A DNA stretch of 64,000 nucleotides. Source: Microbacterium terregens (GTDB lineage Bacteria; Pseudomonadota; Alphaproteobacteria; Sphingomonadales; Sphingomonadaceae). The notes under the pieces were generated by a model that saw nothing but the letters and a program-made list of their open reading frames with translations, was not told the origin of the DNA and made no database searches. The stretch lies in NCBI RefSeq assembly GCF_027922045.1, contig NZ_BSEX01000018.1, positions 68,724 through 132,723 on the forward strand. The letters are read 5' to 3'. Shown here one piece after another: positions 8,521-17,632 of the stretch; position 1 is the first letter of the stretch; every line of letters begins with the position of its first letter. Position numbers and translations under genes: made by a program.

Positions 8521-11500
8521 ATGACCCGTTCCCCCGTTTCCGCGCTGGCCCTCGCCGTCGCCCTCCTCGCCGTCCCGGCCGCAGCCCAGACCCAGGCACC
8601 TGCCGCCGACCAGAGCCTGATCTTCCACGCCACCCTCGACACCGGCTTCACCGCCGAGCACGCAGCCGGCGACCCGGTGCCCAACTTCCGCAGCGGCATG
8701 AGCACCGTCGCCGATGGCGCCATCGGCGGCGCGGCGCGCTGGTCGGACGCGGGCTACGTCGCCTGGAAGGCACCCGGCAACATGCGCGCCGAACGCGGCA
8801 CCCTCGCCTTCTGGTGGCGTGCGCGCGATCCCTTGAACGACGTCCCCTTCGTGATCTTCCGCACCGGATTTGCCGATCACACCAGCTGGGACATGGCGTT
8901 CCTGCGCATCGACTGGAACGGCCACGGCTTCGACGCCTTTGTCACCGACGCCAACCTCGCGCGCATCCGCGTCTCCTACACCATCCCGGAAATCCAGGAT
9001 CCCAACGCCTGGCACCACCTCGCCTTCGCCTGGGACGAAACGGTGGGCGTCCGCCTCTATGTCGACGGACGCGAAGTCGCCGCCAAACGCCAGACTGCCG
9101 ATCTCGACTCCGGCCTCGACCAGTTCGGTCTCGCCGGCCGCGTGATCTCGCCCCACCAGGTGCAGAGCCGCTATAATTTCATGCGTGGTTCCGACGTGGA
9201 CGACCTGCGTGTCTATGATCGCATGCTCGGCGCCACCGGCGTGACGGCGCTCGCCGCCAAGCAGGAGCCCGCCGCACCCCCGGCCGACGATGCCGCCGCC
9301 CGTCGGACCGCCTGGCTCCACCGCTATGGCTGGGACCGGCAGAGCCCGCCCGTCCTCACCGACTCCGCCACCACCATCCGCAAGGTCGAGTTCGCCGACG
9401 CGAAGGACCTGAAGCAGTGGATGTGGAAGGGCGTCGACGGCATCCCGGAGACGACCTGGCCCGGCGTCTACAACCGATCGAAGCTCCCCGGCCGCGACGA
9501 CTATTTCCAGCTCCCCGACTGGAACGTCTATGTCGAGGGCGGCAAGACCTATGACCTCGCCGTCCCCGCGGGCGAGCGCTTCAACCGCGTTGCCATCCGC
9601 GGCGCCGCATACGGCACGCTCGCCTATGCGCCCGACGGCGGCGACTATGCGACGCTGGCCAAGCGGCCCCAAGGCGTGGTCCGCACCAGCGACAGCTTCG
9701 CCACGAAGACAGGCGGGCGCCTGCGCTTCACAAACGTGATGCAGGAACAGCCCATCCAGGAGATCTGGGCCTACAACGTCACGGCAGGAACGCCGGCCAA
9801 GGGCCTGTTCAGCCTCGATTATGTCGTCGATGCCAGGGCATCGTCGCGGCTCCCCGCCCTTTCCGCGCTCAACGCCTATGTGGCGGGCCGCTATGCCCCC
9901 GACGAGCAGGCCACCGCCGTCGCCATGCCGGCCGGCGGGATCAAGACGGCGGTGGGTGCCGGCAGCTCGGCCGAGACCGGCGCTGCCGTGCGCCGCGCCG
10001 ATGCCCGCCCGATCGTCCACCTGCTGGTTCCCTCCAACTTCGGCGACGCCTTTCCGGACAGGCCGCTGGCGCGCGCCTGGGACTATGGCTGGCAGAACCT
10101 CCACGCCGGGCTCGATGGCATCGCCATCGACCTGCCGGCGATGCAGCTGAAACCTGACGCCAAGGGCCTGATCCCGCTCAGCATCACCGTCCACGATCCG
10201 ATCTGGCCCGATCGCCAGATGATCGACGTACAGGTCTCGGTCCGCCCGGGCGAGGCGCGCACGCTGTGGTTGGACCTGCGCGACCGCATCCTCACCAACG
10301 ACAGCCTCTATCTTACGATCGCGTCCGCAGCTCCCAATTTCAGCGCCGATGCGCTGAACGGTGCCAAGCTGCGCCTCGTCTTCAAGGATCGCGCCGAGGC
10401 CGCCCGCGAGCATGTCGCCGACCGCTTCAACCAGGTGAAGGACAATTGGGGCTTCCTGGTCGAGGAGCACACCGCCTCCAAGAACGCCGGCCTCTATCGC
10501 CGCCTATTCGCCGACATCTCTGACCTGCTGCGCGTCGATCCCGACCATGCGGAGGCGCGGCGCTACTGGGCGGACATCAACTACCGCCCCGAGAACATGC
10601 CGGCCTTCACCCAGCCGCAGCCGCGCGCGGGCGTGCCGCTCTGGGCGTTCCGACAGCTTGAGGACCTGAAGCTCGCCCGCCCCTTCGTGAACTGGTGGAT
10701 CGACGAGCGCCAGGTGCCGTACGGCGACTTCGGCGGCGGCATCTCCGACGACACGGACCTCACCCAGCAATGGCCCGGCCTAGCGCTGATGGGCGTCGAT
10801 CCCGACAAGATCAACGCGTCGCTGCGCGCGCTGGACGAGGCCGTCTACAGGAACGGCATGATCGAGAACGGTCTGGGCGTCCTCACCACCGACGAGCTCC
10901 ACGCCTATGAGGAAGGCCTCAACGCCGACGCCGAACGCCTCTACCTCAACTGGGGCGAGCCGCGCACGGTCGAGCGGATCATGGCCACGACCAAGGCGCT
11001 CGGCGGCATCATCACCCGCAACCCCGCCGGCCATCTCCATTTTTCCTCGAACTGGTACGGCGCCCGCAAGGTCTACCGCGAGGGCGCGTTCGAGTGGCAG
11101 AAACCCTACAGCTTCACGGTCCTCCACGGCCCGATCCTGCTCGGCCTCTACAACGCCAGCCCCGCCGCACGCGATCTGGTGACCGGCGTCGTCGACGGCC
11201 TGATGGCGCACGGCACCCAAGGAGCGGACGGCAACTGGAGCTATCCCAACGAGGTCAACTGGCGCACCGATGCCACTCGCGTCGGCGACGGCGGCGGCGC
11301 CACCACCCCGCTCCAGTCCGCCTGGGCATCCTGGCGCTTCACCGGCGACGCGAAATACCTCCGGCCGATCGAAATGCGCCTCGCGAAAGCCGGGCTCGGC
11401 GCGCTCGCCGAGTTCAATGAGAACGCCTTTCACGCCCTCCCGATAGGCGGCCAGCTCCTCGCAACCGCACCGGCCAAGGCCGAGGCTTCGGGCGATCCCT

Positions 11501-12357
11501 TCGCGCTCTACAGCGCCTGGGCCGCGACCGGCGATCGCAGTTGGCTCGAACGCCTCCACGCCGACGCCGTCGCCGACAAGGCGCAGCACATGTACATGTA
11601 CACCGAAGGGCACTGGTGGTCCGATCGCGTCGACCAGCCCAACGAGATCCTGCAACGCGAGCGCCTGGGCGGCATTGCCCTGCGTCGCAACCAGACCTGG
11701 CCCGGCAACACGGTCAGCTGGCGCTTCGACCAGCCCGAGGCCGCGACCCAGGTCGCGATCCTCGTTCCCAACCCCAAGCCCGACGCCTTCCGCGTCATCG
11801 CCTACAACACCACCAACCAGCCCCAGCGCGCGACCATGACCGGGTGGACGGTAACCGCCGGCACCTGGACGATGAAGGCCGCCACCAGCAGCGACGGCGG
11901 CACCACCCTCACCCCCGCCGACAGCCGCCAGCTCACCCTCGAGCGCAGCGCTTCGACCGAGGTGACCTTCGCGCCCGGCACCACCACCGTGCTCGACTTC
12001 ACCCTCGATCAGGCGAGCGGCCCGGTCGAGCAGCGCCCCGACCTCGGCATCGGCACCGACGACGTGATCGTACAGGGCCGCCGCGTGTCCGTGACGGTCC
12101 ACAGCCTCGGCTCGCAACCTGTGGCCGGCGGCGCAGTGACGCTGGTCGACGGCGCCGGCCACGAGGTCGCCCGCGCCGCCGTGCCCGCGCTCGCCGCCCC
12201 AACCGACCTCACGCCCAAGACCGCCATCGTGCGCCTGAGCATCCCCGGCGGCGTCGATCCTGCCACCCTTTCGGTCCGCATCGCCCTTCCCGGCGATGCT
12301 CCGGAGGTGACACGCCAGAACAACCAGGTCCCGCTCGCCGGGCTCGTGCGGAAATGA
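8521..12357 (+). CDS. Secreted LamG-domain protein of unknown activity, candidate polysaccharide-active enzyme
   Basis: A 1278-residue exported protein: signal peptide cut near AAAQ (about residue 23), a LamG/concanavalin-like domain at about 30-245, a beta-rich middle part, a helical region at about 640-1010, and C-terminal beta domains. Notable segments are GDFGGGISDDTD and NPAGHLHFSSNWYG in the helical part, which resembles the alpha/alpha-toroid layout of some polysaccharide lyases and glycosidases. I do not recognise the family with certainty. It follows the palindromic repeat and a GAGGAGAGAGA ribosome site, and overlaps the next gene by ATGA, so the two are translated together. The neighbourhood points to rhamnogalacturonan or pectin breakdown, but no catalytic residue can be assigned. 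Confidence 0.7.
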   Translation: MTRSPVSALALAVALLAVPAAAQTQAPAADQSLIFHATLDTGFTAEHAAGDPVPNFRSGMSTVADGAIGGAARWSDAGYVAWKAPGNMRAERGTLAFWWRARDPLNDVPFVIFRTGFADHTSWDMAFLRIDWNGHGFDAFVTDANLARIRVSYTIPEIQDPNAWHHLAFAWDETVGVRLYVDGREVAAKRQTADLDSGLDQFGLAGRVISPHQVQSRYNFMRGSDVDDLRVYDRMLGATGVTALAAKQEPAAPPADDAAARRTAWLHRYGWDRQSPPVLTDSATTIRKVEFADAKDLKQWMWKGVDGIPETTWPGVYNRSKLPGRDDYFQLPDWNVYVEGGKTYDLAVPAGERFNRVAIRGAAYGTLAYAPDGGDYATLAKRPQGVVRTSDSFATKTGGRLRFTNVMQEQPIQEIWAYNVTAGTPAKGLFSLDYVVDARASSRLPALSALNAYVAGRYAPDEQATAVAMPAGGIKTAVGAGSSAETGAAVRRADARPIVHLLVPSNFGDAFPDRPLARAWDYGWQNLHAGLDGIAIDLPAMQLKPDAKGLIPLSITVHDPIWPDRQMIDVQVSVRPGEARTLWLDLRDRILTNDSLYLTIASAAPNFSADALNGAKLRLVFKDRAEAAREHVADRFNQVKDNWGFLVEEHTASKNAGLYRRLFADISDLLRVDPDHAEARRYWADINYRPENMPAFTQPQPRAGVPLWAFRQLEDLKLARPFVNWWIDERQVPYGDFGGGISDDTDLTQQWPGLALMGVDPDKINASLRALDEAVYRNGMIENGLGVLTTDELHAYEEGLNADAERLYLNWGEPRTVERIMATTKALGGIITRNPAGHLHFSSNWYGARKVYREGAFEWQKPYSFTVLHGPILLGLYNASPAARDLVTGVVDGLMAHGTQGADGNWSYPNEVNWRTDATRVGDGGGATTPLQSAWASWRFTGDAKYLRPIEMRLAKAGLGALAEFNENAFHALPIGGQLLATAPAKAEASGDPFALYSAWAATGDRSWLERLHADAVADKAQHMYMYTEGHWWSDRVDQPNEILQRERLGGIALRRNQTWPGNTVSWRFDQPEAATQVAILVPNPKPDAFRVIAYNTTNQPQRATMTGWTVTAGTWTMKAATSSDGGTTLTPADSRQLTLERSASTEVTFAPGTTTVLDFTLDQASGPVEQRPDLGIGTDDVIVQGRRVSVTVHSLGSQPVAGGAVTLVDGAGHEVARAAVPALAAPTDLTPKTAIVRLSIPGGVDPATLSVRIALPGDAPEVTRQNNQVPLAGLVRK

Positions 12358-13538
12358 AGGCGACACGGCGCACCGTGCTGGCCGGGCTTGGCGTCCTCGC
12401 CACCCCGGCACTCGCGCTCGGGGGCCGGGCCGACCTTCGCGCCGCCCTGGACGCGGCCGAGAAGGACGGCGACCCCGCGCACCTCGCGGGCTTCGACGCC
12501 CGGACGCTCCCGCCCGGCCAGCGCCTCGACCTGCTCACCGCCCGCGCCGGGCTCGCGACCGACGCGAAGCTCGCTACCGCCACCGGTACCGAGCGCTACG
12601 CCCTTCTCCTCCAGCAACGCAGCGGCAGCAACGTCACGCCCGAACGCACCCGCGAGCGGCTGACGCGCGAGCTCGAGCACCTCACCGCGCGCGCCGACCG
12701 GCTGTTCCGCGGCCTCGGCCGGACGCGAGGCGCGATCGGCGAGCGCTACCGCGCCCTCTTCGCCGACCCGCAATGGCACTATCCAGACAGCGGCGCCGGC
12801 CGCGACCGAGCCACCGCCGACATGAACCGCGTGCTCGACGCCGCGCGCGCGCGCGTCCCCGCGCTGCTCGGCCCCGTCCCGCCCTTCTGCCTCGACGTCA
12901 CGGCACGCCGGCTCTCACCCGCCGAACTCGCCGCCGGCCGCGGCGGCTATCGCGAGCTGCCGACCCCGGGAAAGCCCGGCGCCTACGTCGTCGACCTCAA
13001 GGATATCGCCCGCCGCCCGAGCTGGAGCCTGACGGGCGCCGTCCACCACGAGCTGCTCCCGGGCCACATGACGCAGATGCCGATGGAGGTGCTTGCCCAC
13101 CCCCATCCGCTGCGCCTGCGCTACGCCCCCTCCTATGCCGAGGCGTGGGGGATGTATGCCGAACAGCTCGCCGCCGCCGACGGCGTCTACAAGGGCGACC
13201 CGCTTGGCGAGCTCGGTCACATCCACTGGCTGTTGTTCCGCGTCACCCGCGGCCTCGCCGACCTCGGCATCCACCTGGACGGATGGAGCATCGACCAGGC
13301 CCGTGCACAACTGATCGTCTGGCAAGGCGAGCCCGGCTATTTCGCCCCGTTCGAGATCGACCTGCCCCGCATCGCCAAGGAACCCGCCACCCGTGCCGCA
13401 GAGGCCATGGCCTGGCTGGACCTCGCCGACACCGCTGCCCGCGTACCGGTTGCGAGGCGCGTGGCGTTCCACCAGGCCATGCTCCGCCACGGCCGCATGC
13501 GCACCGAAGCCTATGGTGACTGGAAGCGCCTGGCCTGA
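12354..13538 (+). CDS. Exported DUF885-type zinc metallopeptidase-like protein
   Basis: A 394-residue protein with a twin-arginine N-terminus (TRRTVLAGLG) and a likely cut site near ALALG. The C-terminal half has HHELLPGH, the HExxxGH-like zinc motif of the DUF885 family, plus the downstream YAEAWGMYAEQL that usually supplies the third ligand. Family members are usually well above 500 residues (from memory), so this copy is short at the N-terminal side. The ATG overlaps the stop of the LamG gene (ATGA), implying coupled translation. A peptidase-like gene coupled to a glycan-locus protein is unusual; its substrate is unknown. Confidence 0.75.
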   Translation: MKATRRTVLAGLGVLATPALALGGRADLRAALDAAEKDGDPAHLAGFDARTLPPGQRLDLLTARAGLATDAKLATATGTERYALLLQQRSGSNVTPERTRERLTRELEHLTARADRLFRGLGRTRGAIGERYRALFADPQWHYPDSGAGRDRATADMNRVLDAARARVPALLGPVPPFCLDVTARRLSPAELAAGRGGYRELPTPGKPGAYVVDLKDIARRPSWSLTGAVHHELLPGHMTQMPMEVLAHPHPLRLRYAPSYAEAWGMYAEQLAAADGVYKGDPLGELGHIHWLLFRVTRGLADLGIHLDGWSIDQARAQLIVWQGEPGYFAPFEIDLPRIAKEPATRAAEAMAWLDLADTAARVPVARRVAFHQAMLRHGRMRTEAYGDWKRLA

Positions 13539-13547
13539 ACCACTCCC

Positions 13548-13646
13548 GTACCCCGGCGAAGGCCGGGGCCCAGTCGGGAAGGCCCCGGAAGAACGCGCAC
13601 CGATCGCCACTGCACCGCAACTGGACCCCGGCCTCCGCCGGGGTAC
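13548..13646. repeat. Palindromic intergenic repeat, copy 2 (REP/MITE-like)
   Basis: Same left arm (GTACCCCGGCGAAGGCCGGG) and right arm (CCGGCCTCCGCCGGGGTAC) as the element at 8311-8410, including the CCAGT and AACTGG inner segments, with a different 45-base middle. It begins 9 bases after the stop of the DUF885 gene and may also act as its transcript end. The two copies bracket the LamG/DUF885 gene pair in the same orientation. Confidence 0.8.
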
Positions 13647-13714
13647 AAGAAGAAGAGTAGCCCGCTTCTAGCCCTCACCGGGCTCCCGGGCCCGGCGGAA
13701 CCCGGTTCCGTCCC

Positions 13715-15322
13715 CTACAACGCCCGATACCGGAAATCCCGGAACCGTGCTTCGCCCGTCCCGGCCGAATACAGCCCTGGGCGCAGCATCAGGAACCCGC
13801 CCCGCACATTATGGTGGTACCCCGACACCTCCATCCCGCGGTCGAAACGCTTCCACGTTCGCCCGTCATCGCCGCTCAGGTGGATGGCCACGATGTGCTC
13901 CTTGTTCGCCACCCGCATCCGCAGGCGCCGGCCATAGGGGTTCGCCGGCCGCCCGCGCTCGATCCCGTACTGGTGCGTCACGAACCGGGTCTCGTCGAAG
14001 CCAAGCCCACAATAGAGCTTGTCGTCATAGAACAGCACCAGCCCCGCAGTCCCGCCGGCTGCGATCTCGATCGTGCATTCGAACTGGTACGCCCGGTCGC
14101 CCGCGATCAGCATCAGCGGCGAGGAGTCGCTTGGAGCCTTGCCGGTCGCCTTCAACACCAGCGTGCCATTCTCCACCCGCGCCCGAGCGGCCTCGTCCGG
14201 TCCGGGCTGAAAGAAATTCCACTTCGCCCCCAGCTGCAGGGTGCGAAAATCGTCCGACAGCGGCTGCCCATGCTGCAGCGCCGTCCCGCCCTTCGGCTTG
14301 GCGATCGGCTGCGACAGGTCCCCGCCCTTCATCCGGAACCAGCCATCGGCGGTCCATTCAATCGGGTCCAGCAGCGCCTGCCGCCCCAGCGTCCAGAACC
14401 CGTTCTCGAACCCGTGGTACACCGACCACCAGCTCCCGTCCGGCGCCTCGACCAGGCTCGCATGGCCGCGTGACCACCAGCGCTCCGATACATCCTCGGT
14501 CCGCACTACTGGATTGGTCGGATCATTCTCCCACGGCCCGTGGAGCGAGCGCGATCGGGCCACGATCACCATGTGTCCGGTGGGCGGTCCCGCCGTCCCG
14601 CCGACCGCGGTGAGCTGGTAATACCAGCCGCCGTGCCGCACGATCTTGGGGCCCTCGGGCGAGAAGCTCTCGACGTCCCACTCGTCCGGATAGCGCCAGG
14701 GGTCATAGACATGCTCGACCTTGCCAACGGTCGACAGCCCGTCGTCCGACAGCCGGATGCGGTCGCCGCCCGACAGAAACAGCCAGCGCGAACCATCCTC
14801 GGCCACCGCATGGCACGGGTCGATATGCTCGTGCAGCCCCAGCGACTTGGGATCGGACCACGGCCCGTCGATGTGATCGGCCCAGCTGACATAGATGTCG
14901 TTCGGCTCGGCCTTGACCGGGATGTAGAGGAAATACCGCCCCTTGTGCTTTTCCAGGCTCACCGCCCACACCGATCCGATGTTGCGGTTGAGGGCGGCCT
15001 TGCGCGGCTGCCAGTTCACCAGGTCGCGGCTGTGCCAGATCGTCAGCCCGGGATAGCTGTCGAAGCTGGAGAAGGTCATGTAGTAATCGCGCCCATCCTT
15101 CAGGATGGCCGGATCGGGATGGTCGCCGGCCAGCAGCGGGTTCAGGAATCTCCCGTCGCCCAGGTCCGCGATCCGCTGGTTGTCGAAGCCCCGCTTCCAA
15201 TCCGTGGCCGGACCCGCGTCGCAAGCCTCAGGTGCCGCTGCCCGTACGGGCGTTCCGCCCAGCATTGCCGCTGCACCGCCGGCAAACGCCGTCCCCAGCG
15301 CGTCGCGCCTGCTCAATCCCAT
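13715..15322 (-). CDS. Exported GH43 glycosidase with C-terminal beta-sandwich domain
   Basis: A 535-residue glycoside hydrolase family 43 enzyme (arabinanase, arabinofuranosidase, xylosidase or galactanase class). The start gives a Tat-type N-terminus (LSRRDALGTAF). The five-bladed propeller begins near residue 60 with NPLLAGDHPDPAI, whose Asp70 fits the general base. The segment VESFSPEGPKI supplies the likely general-acid Glu. A GH43_C2-like concanavalin fold covers about residues 335-535. A long in-frame upstream extension has low-quality sequence and is rejected. It is the last gene of a minus-strand operon with the hydratase and the hexuronate transporter, so the released sugar is probably a pectin side-chain sugar; the subfamily is not resolved. 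Confidence 0.87.
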   Translation of the reverse strand: MGLSRRDALGTAFAGGAAAMLGGTPVRAAAPEACDAGPATDWKRGFDNQRIADLGDGRFLNPLLAGDHPDPAILKDGRDYYMTFSSFDSYPGLTIWHSRDLVNWQPRKAALNRNIGSVWAVSLEKHKGRYFLYIPVKAEPNDIYVSWADHIDGPWSDPKSLGLHEHIDPCHAVAEDGSRWLFLSGGDRIRLSDDGLSTVGKVEHVYDPWRYPDEWDVESFSPEGPKIVRHGGWYYQLTAVGGTAGPPTGHMVIVARSRSLHGPWENDPTNPVVRTEDVSERWWSRGHASLVEAPDGSWWSVYHGFENGFWTLGRQALLDPIEWTADGWFRMKGGDLSQPIAKPKGGTALQHGQPLSDDFRTLQLGAKWNFFQPGPDEAARARVENGTLVLKATGKAPSDSSPLMLIAGDRAYQFECTIEIAAGGTAGLVLFYDDKLYCGLGFDETRFVTHQYGIERGRPANPYGRRLRMRVANKEHIVAIHLSGDDGRTWKRFDRGMEVSGYHHNVRGGFLMLRPGLYSAGTGEARFRDFRYRAL

Positions 15323-15384
15323 CGCACTTCTCCAGCTTGGGGGTGCGGCAGCGGGCGGCGTGCGTGCGCCGCCCGCGCCTGCCT

Positions 15385-16671
15385 TCAGACTTCCTGCGCG
15401 CGCGCCAGCTTGGGCGACAGCAGGTGGACGCACAGCAGCGCCAGGAAATAGGCCGAGCCCGCCACCGCGAACAGCGGCACATAGCTGCCGATGCTGTCGA
15501 GGACATAGCCTGCGTACTTGGCCATCAGCATGCCGCCGATTGCGCCCACGGTGCCGCCGATGCCGACCACCGAACCCACCGCCGCACGCGGGAACAGGTC
15601 GGACGGGAGGGTGTAGAGGTTGGCCGAGAACGCCTGGTGCGCCGCGGTCGCAACGCCGATCACCAGCACCGCCAGCCACAGATTGTCGATCGACTGGGCA
15701 AAGAACACGGGCACCACCGCGCAGGCGCAGATGAACATGGTCATCTTGCGCGCGTAGTTGACGCTCTTGCCCGCGTTGATGAACCGGCCCGACAGCCAGC
15801 CGCCCGCGACGCTGCCCAGATCGGACAGCAGATAAATGGCGACCAGCGGCGGCCCGAAGCTCAGCAGGTCCAGGTCATAGCGTTCGCCCAGATAGCCCGG
15901 CAGCCAGAACAGGAAGAACCACCAGATCGGGTCGATGAAGAACTTGCCCAGCGCATAGGCCCAAGTCTCGCGCACGCGGATCAGCCGCTTCCACGGGATC
16001 GCCGTCACCGGATCGGCCGGATCCTGCTCGATCCAGGCGCGCTCCTCATTGGTCACCTTGGGGTGCTCACTGGGGCGTCGATACATCATCAGCCAGGCGA
16101 CCAGCCACAGCAGGCTGACCAAGCCGGTGATGATGAACGCCGCGCGCCAGCCATAGGTGACAGTGATGATCGGAACCACCAGCGGCGTGATGATCGCGCC
16201 CACATTGGCGCCGGCGTTGAACACGCCGATCGCCAGTGCCCGTTCGCGCGCCGGGAACCACTCGGTGACCGCCTTGATGCTCGCGGGGAAATTGCCGGAT
16301 TCACCCAGGCCCAGGCCGAAGCGGGCAATGGCGAATTGGGTGACGCTGTACGCGCCGCCATGGGCGATGTGTGCGATCTGCCAGATGACAAAGGCGATGG
16401 CATAGCCGAAGCGCGCGCCGATCACGTCCATGATCCGGCCGAAGCCCAGATAGCCGATCGCATAGGCGAACTGGAAAAAGAAGATCACGTCGGCGAAGTC
16501 GGTCTCGCTCCAGCCGAGGTCCGCCGACAGCGTCGGCTTGAGCACGCCGATCATCTGCCGATCGACGTAGTTGATCACCGTCGCCGTGAACAGGAGCGCG
16601 ACGATCCCCCAACGATAGCGACCCGCCCGCGCTACCGCGCCTGCAATCGGATCAGCCCGTCCGTTCTCCAT
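15385..16671 (-). CDS. exuT: MFS hexuronate transporter, ExuT-like
   Basis: A 428-residue inner-membrane MFS transporter of the anion:cation symporter group, with about 12 hydrophobic segments. Signature pieces are INYVDRQMIGVLKP in helix 1, GLGESGNFPASIKAVTEWF, and the loop WFPARERALAIG, all characteristic of ExuT/hexuronate and glucarate carriers. It overlaps the hydratase upstream by 20 bases and lies 62 bases before the GH43 gene, so the three form one operon read from the 17.5 kb promoter region. Import of galacturonate or glucuronate feeds uxaC directly. The gene symbol is by family resemblance. Confidence 0.85.
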   Translation of the reverse strand: MENGRADPIAGAVARAGRYRWGIVALLFTATVINYVDRQMIGVLKPTLSADLGWSETDFADVIFFFQFAYAIGYLGFGRIMDVIGARFGYAIAFVIWQIAHIAHGGAYSVTQFAIARFGLGLGESGNFPASIKAVTEWFPARERALAIGVFNAGANVGAIITPLVVPIITVTYGWRAAFIITGLVSLLWLVAWLMMYRRPSEHPKVTNEERAWIEQDPADPVTAIPWKRLIRVRETWAYALGKFFIDPIWWFFLFWLPGYLGERYDLDLLSFGPPLVAIYLLSDLGSVAGGWLSGRFINAGKSVNYARKMTMFICACAVVPVFFAQSIDNLWLAVLVIGVATAAHQAFSANLYTLPSDLFPRAAVGSVVGIGGTVGAIGGMLMAKYAGYVLDSIGSYVPLFAVAGSAYFLALLCVHLLSPKLARAQEV

Positions 16672-17482
16672 GCTTCGTCTCCGACATACTCTCCTGCCGG
16701 GCGGCGGCCTCTATCGTGCCGCTCACCCGAAGTGTTCCAAACCGCGCCTCGACCCGTGCCCCGACCGCCACCTGGTGGACGCCGGTCACCGCGCCTGAGG
16801 AGACCCATTGCCCCGGCTCCAGCGTCCGACCGCGCGCAGCCAGACTCTCGACCAGGAACGCGACGGCTCCGAACGGGCCATCGAGCATGGTGCGCGCGCT
16901 CGCCTCACCGACGCAGGTGCCGTCGACGAAGGTCGCAACCTGCCAGTCCTCAAAGGCCCGGCTCGACCAGTCCGCCACCGGCGCGCCGATCAGCAATGCG
17001 TTATGATTGCCGAAGTCGCTGATCGTGACCAGCGGTCCGTCCGCATTAATCCCCGCATAGGGCGAACTCGCGATCTCGAACCCGACATGCACCGCGTCGA
17101 CCAGCTCGACGGCTTCCTCCAGTGAGATCCGCTGCGTACCCGGGCGTGGCGAATGGCCGATGCGCAGCAGATATTCGGCTTCCACCGCGGCAAAGCCGCC
17201 CGCGATCACCGGCAGCGCCGCCGGATCGTCGCTGGCGCTCTGGATCTGGTCGGCAAAGATCGGCCCTGCGAGCCGCGGCACGCCCAGCGTGTCGCTGTGG
17301 GGCGCCGGAACGCGGCCCACCTTCCACCCGGCGACGGCACCGCCACGCAAGGAGATTGCATGGTCCTGCACGCGATAGGCCGTGGCCAGCGAGGTCGGGC
17401 GCCCGCCCGGATAGATGGGAAGCGCCGCACCCGCACGCCGAGCCTCCACAAAGGCCCGTGCGATCGCCTCTTCCCCACTCAT
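16652..17482 (-). CDS. MhpD-family 2-keto-4-pentenoate hydratase-like enzyme, copy 2
   Basis: A 276-residue paralogue of the enzyme at 7483-8280. They share YRVQDHAI versus YAVQDRAL, VAGWKVG, RLAGPIFADQI, the metal-ligand region VEAEYLLRIG, FEIASSPYAGIN and TMLDGPFGAV. The start has GAGGATG about 9 bases upstream. It is the first gene of the operon with the hexuronate transporter and GH43, and its promoter region contains the TGACACCGGTT word in inverse orientation. A role on a keto-sugar acid made during uronate breakdown is inferred; the annotation by family alone would be 2-keto-4-pentenoate hydratase. Confidence 0.75.
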   Translation of the reverse strand: MSGEEAIARAFVEARRAGAALPIYPGGRPTSLATAYRVQDHAISLRGGAVAGWKVGRVPAPHSDTLGVPRLAGPIFADQIQSASDDPAALPVIAGGFAAVEAEYLLRIGHSPRPGTQRISLEEAVELVDAVHVGFEIASSPYAGINADGPLVTISDFGNHNALLIGAPVADWSSRAFEDWQVATFVDGTCVGEASARTMLDGPFGAVAFLVESLAARGRTLEPGQWVSSGAVTGVHQVAVGARVEARFGTLRVSGTIEAAARQESMSETKHGERTG

Positions 17483-17520
17483 CGACAGAACATCCTCAGC
17501 ATTTCGCAGGCATGGCTATT

Positions 17521-17534
17521 GGAAACCGGTGTCA
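17521..17534. promoter_or_regulatory. LacI-type operator-like site in the divergent hydratase/GH3 promoter region
   Basis: GGAAACCGGTGTCA reads on the minus strand as TGACACCGGTTTCC, the same word as at 3155 and 3185. It lies 39 bases upstream of the hydratase-exuT-GH43 operon and could control it together with, or separately from, the GH3 gene on the other strand. Confidence 0.6.
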
Positions 17535-17632
17535 GGAGCAAGGCCGATTGTGAGTTTGCGGCTCAAGGCGGACTCAGAACCCCTTCAGCAGACAGCCGGC
17601 CGCGTTGCGTTTGGAAGCGCAGAGGCAGTTCA

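Noticed and set aside
6364..10470. Very long antisense reading frame on the minus strand (over 1300 codons)
   Set aside because: It runs opposite to the hydrolase, hydratase and LamG genes, has low-complexity Gly/Arg/Ala-rich composition and no recognisable domain. Such shadows are common in high-G+C DNA.
13698..13711. GGAACCCGGTTCCG between convergent genes, resembling the ACCGGT operator
   Set aside because: It lacks the TGACA half and lies at a convergent 3' junction, not a promoter; it more likely belongs to a transcript end hairpin.
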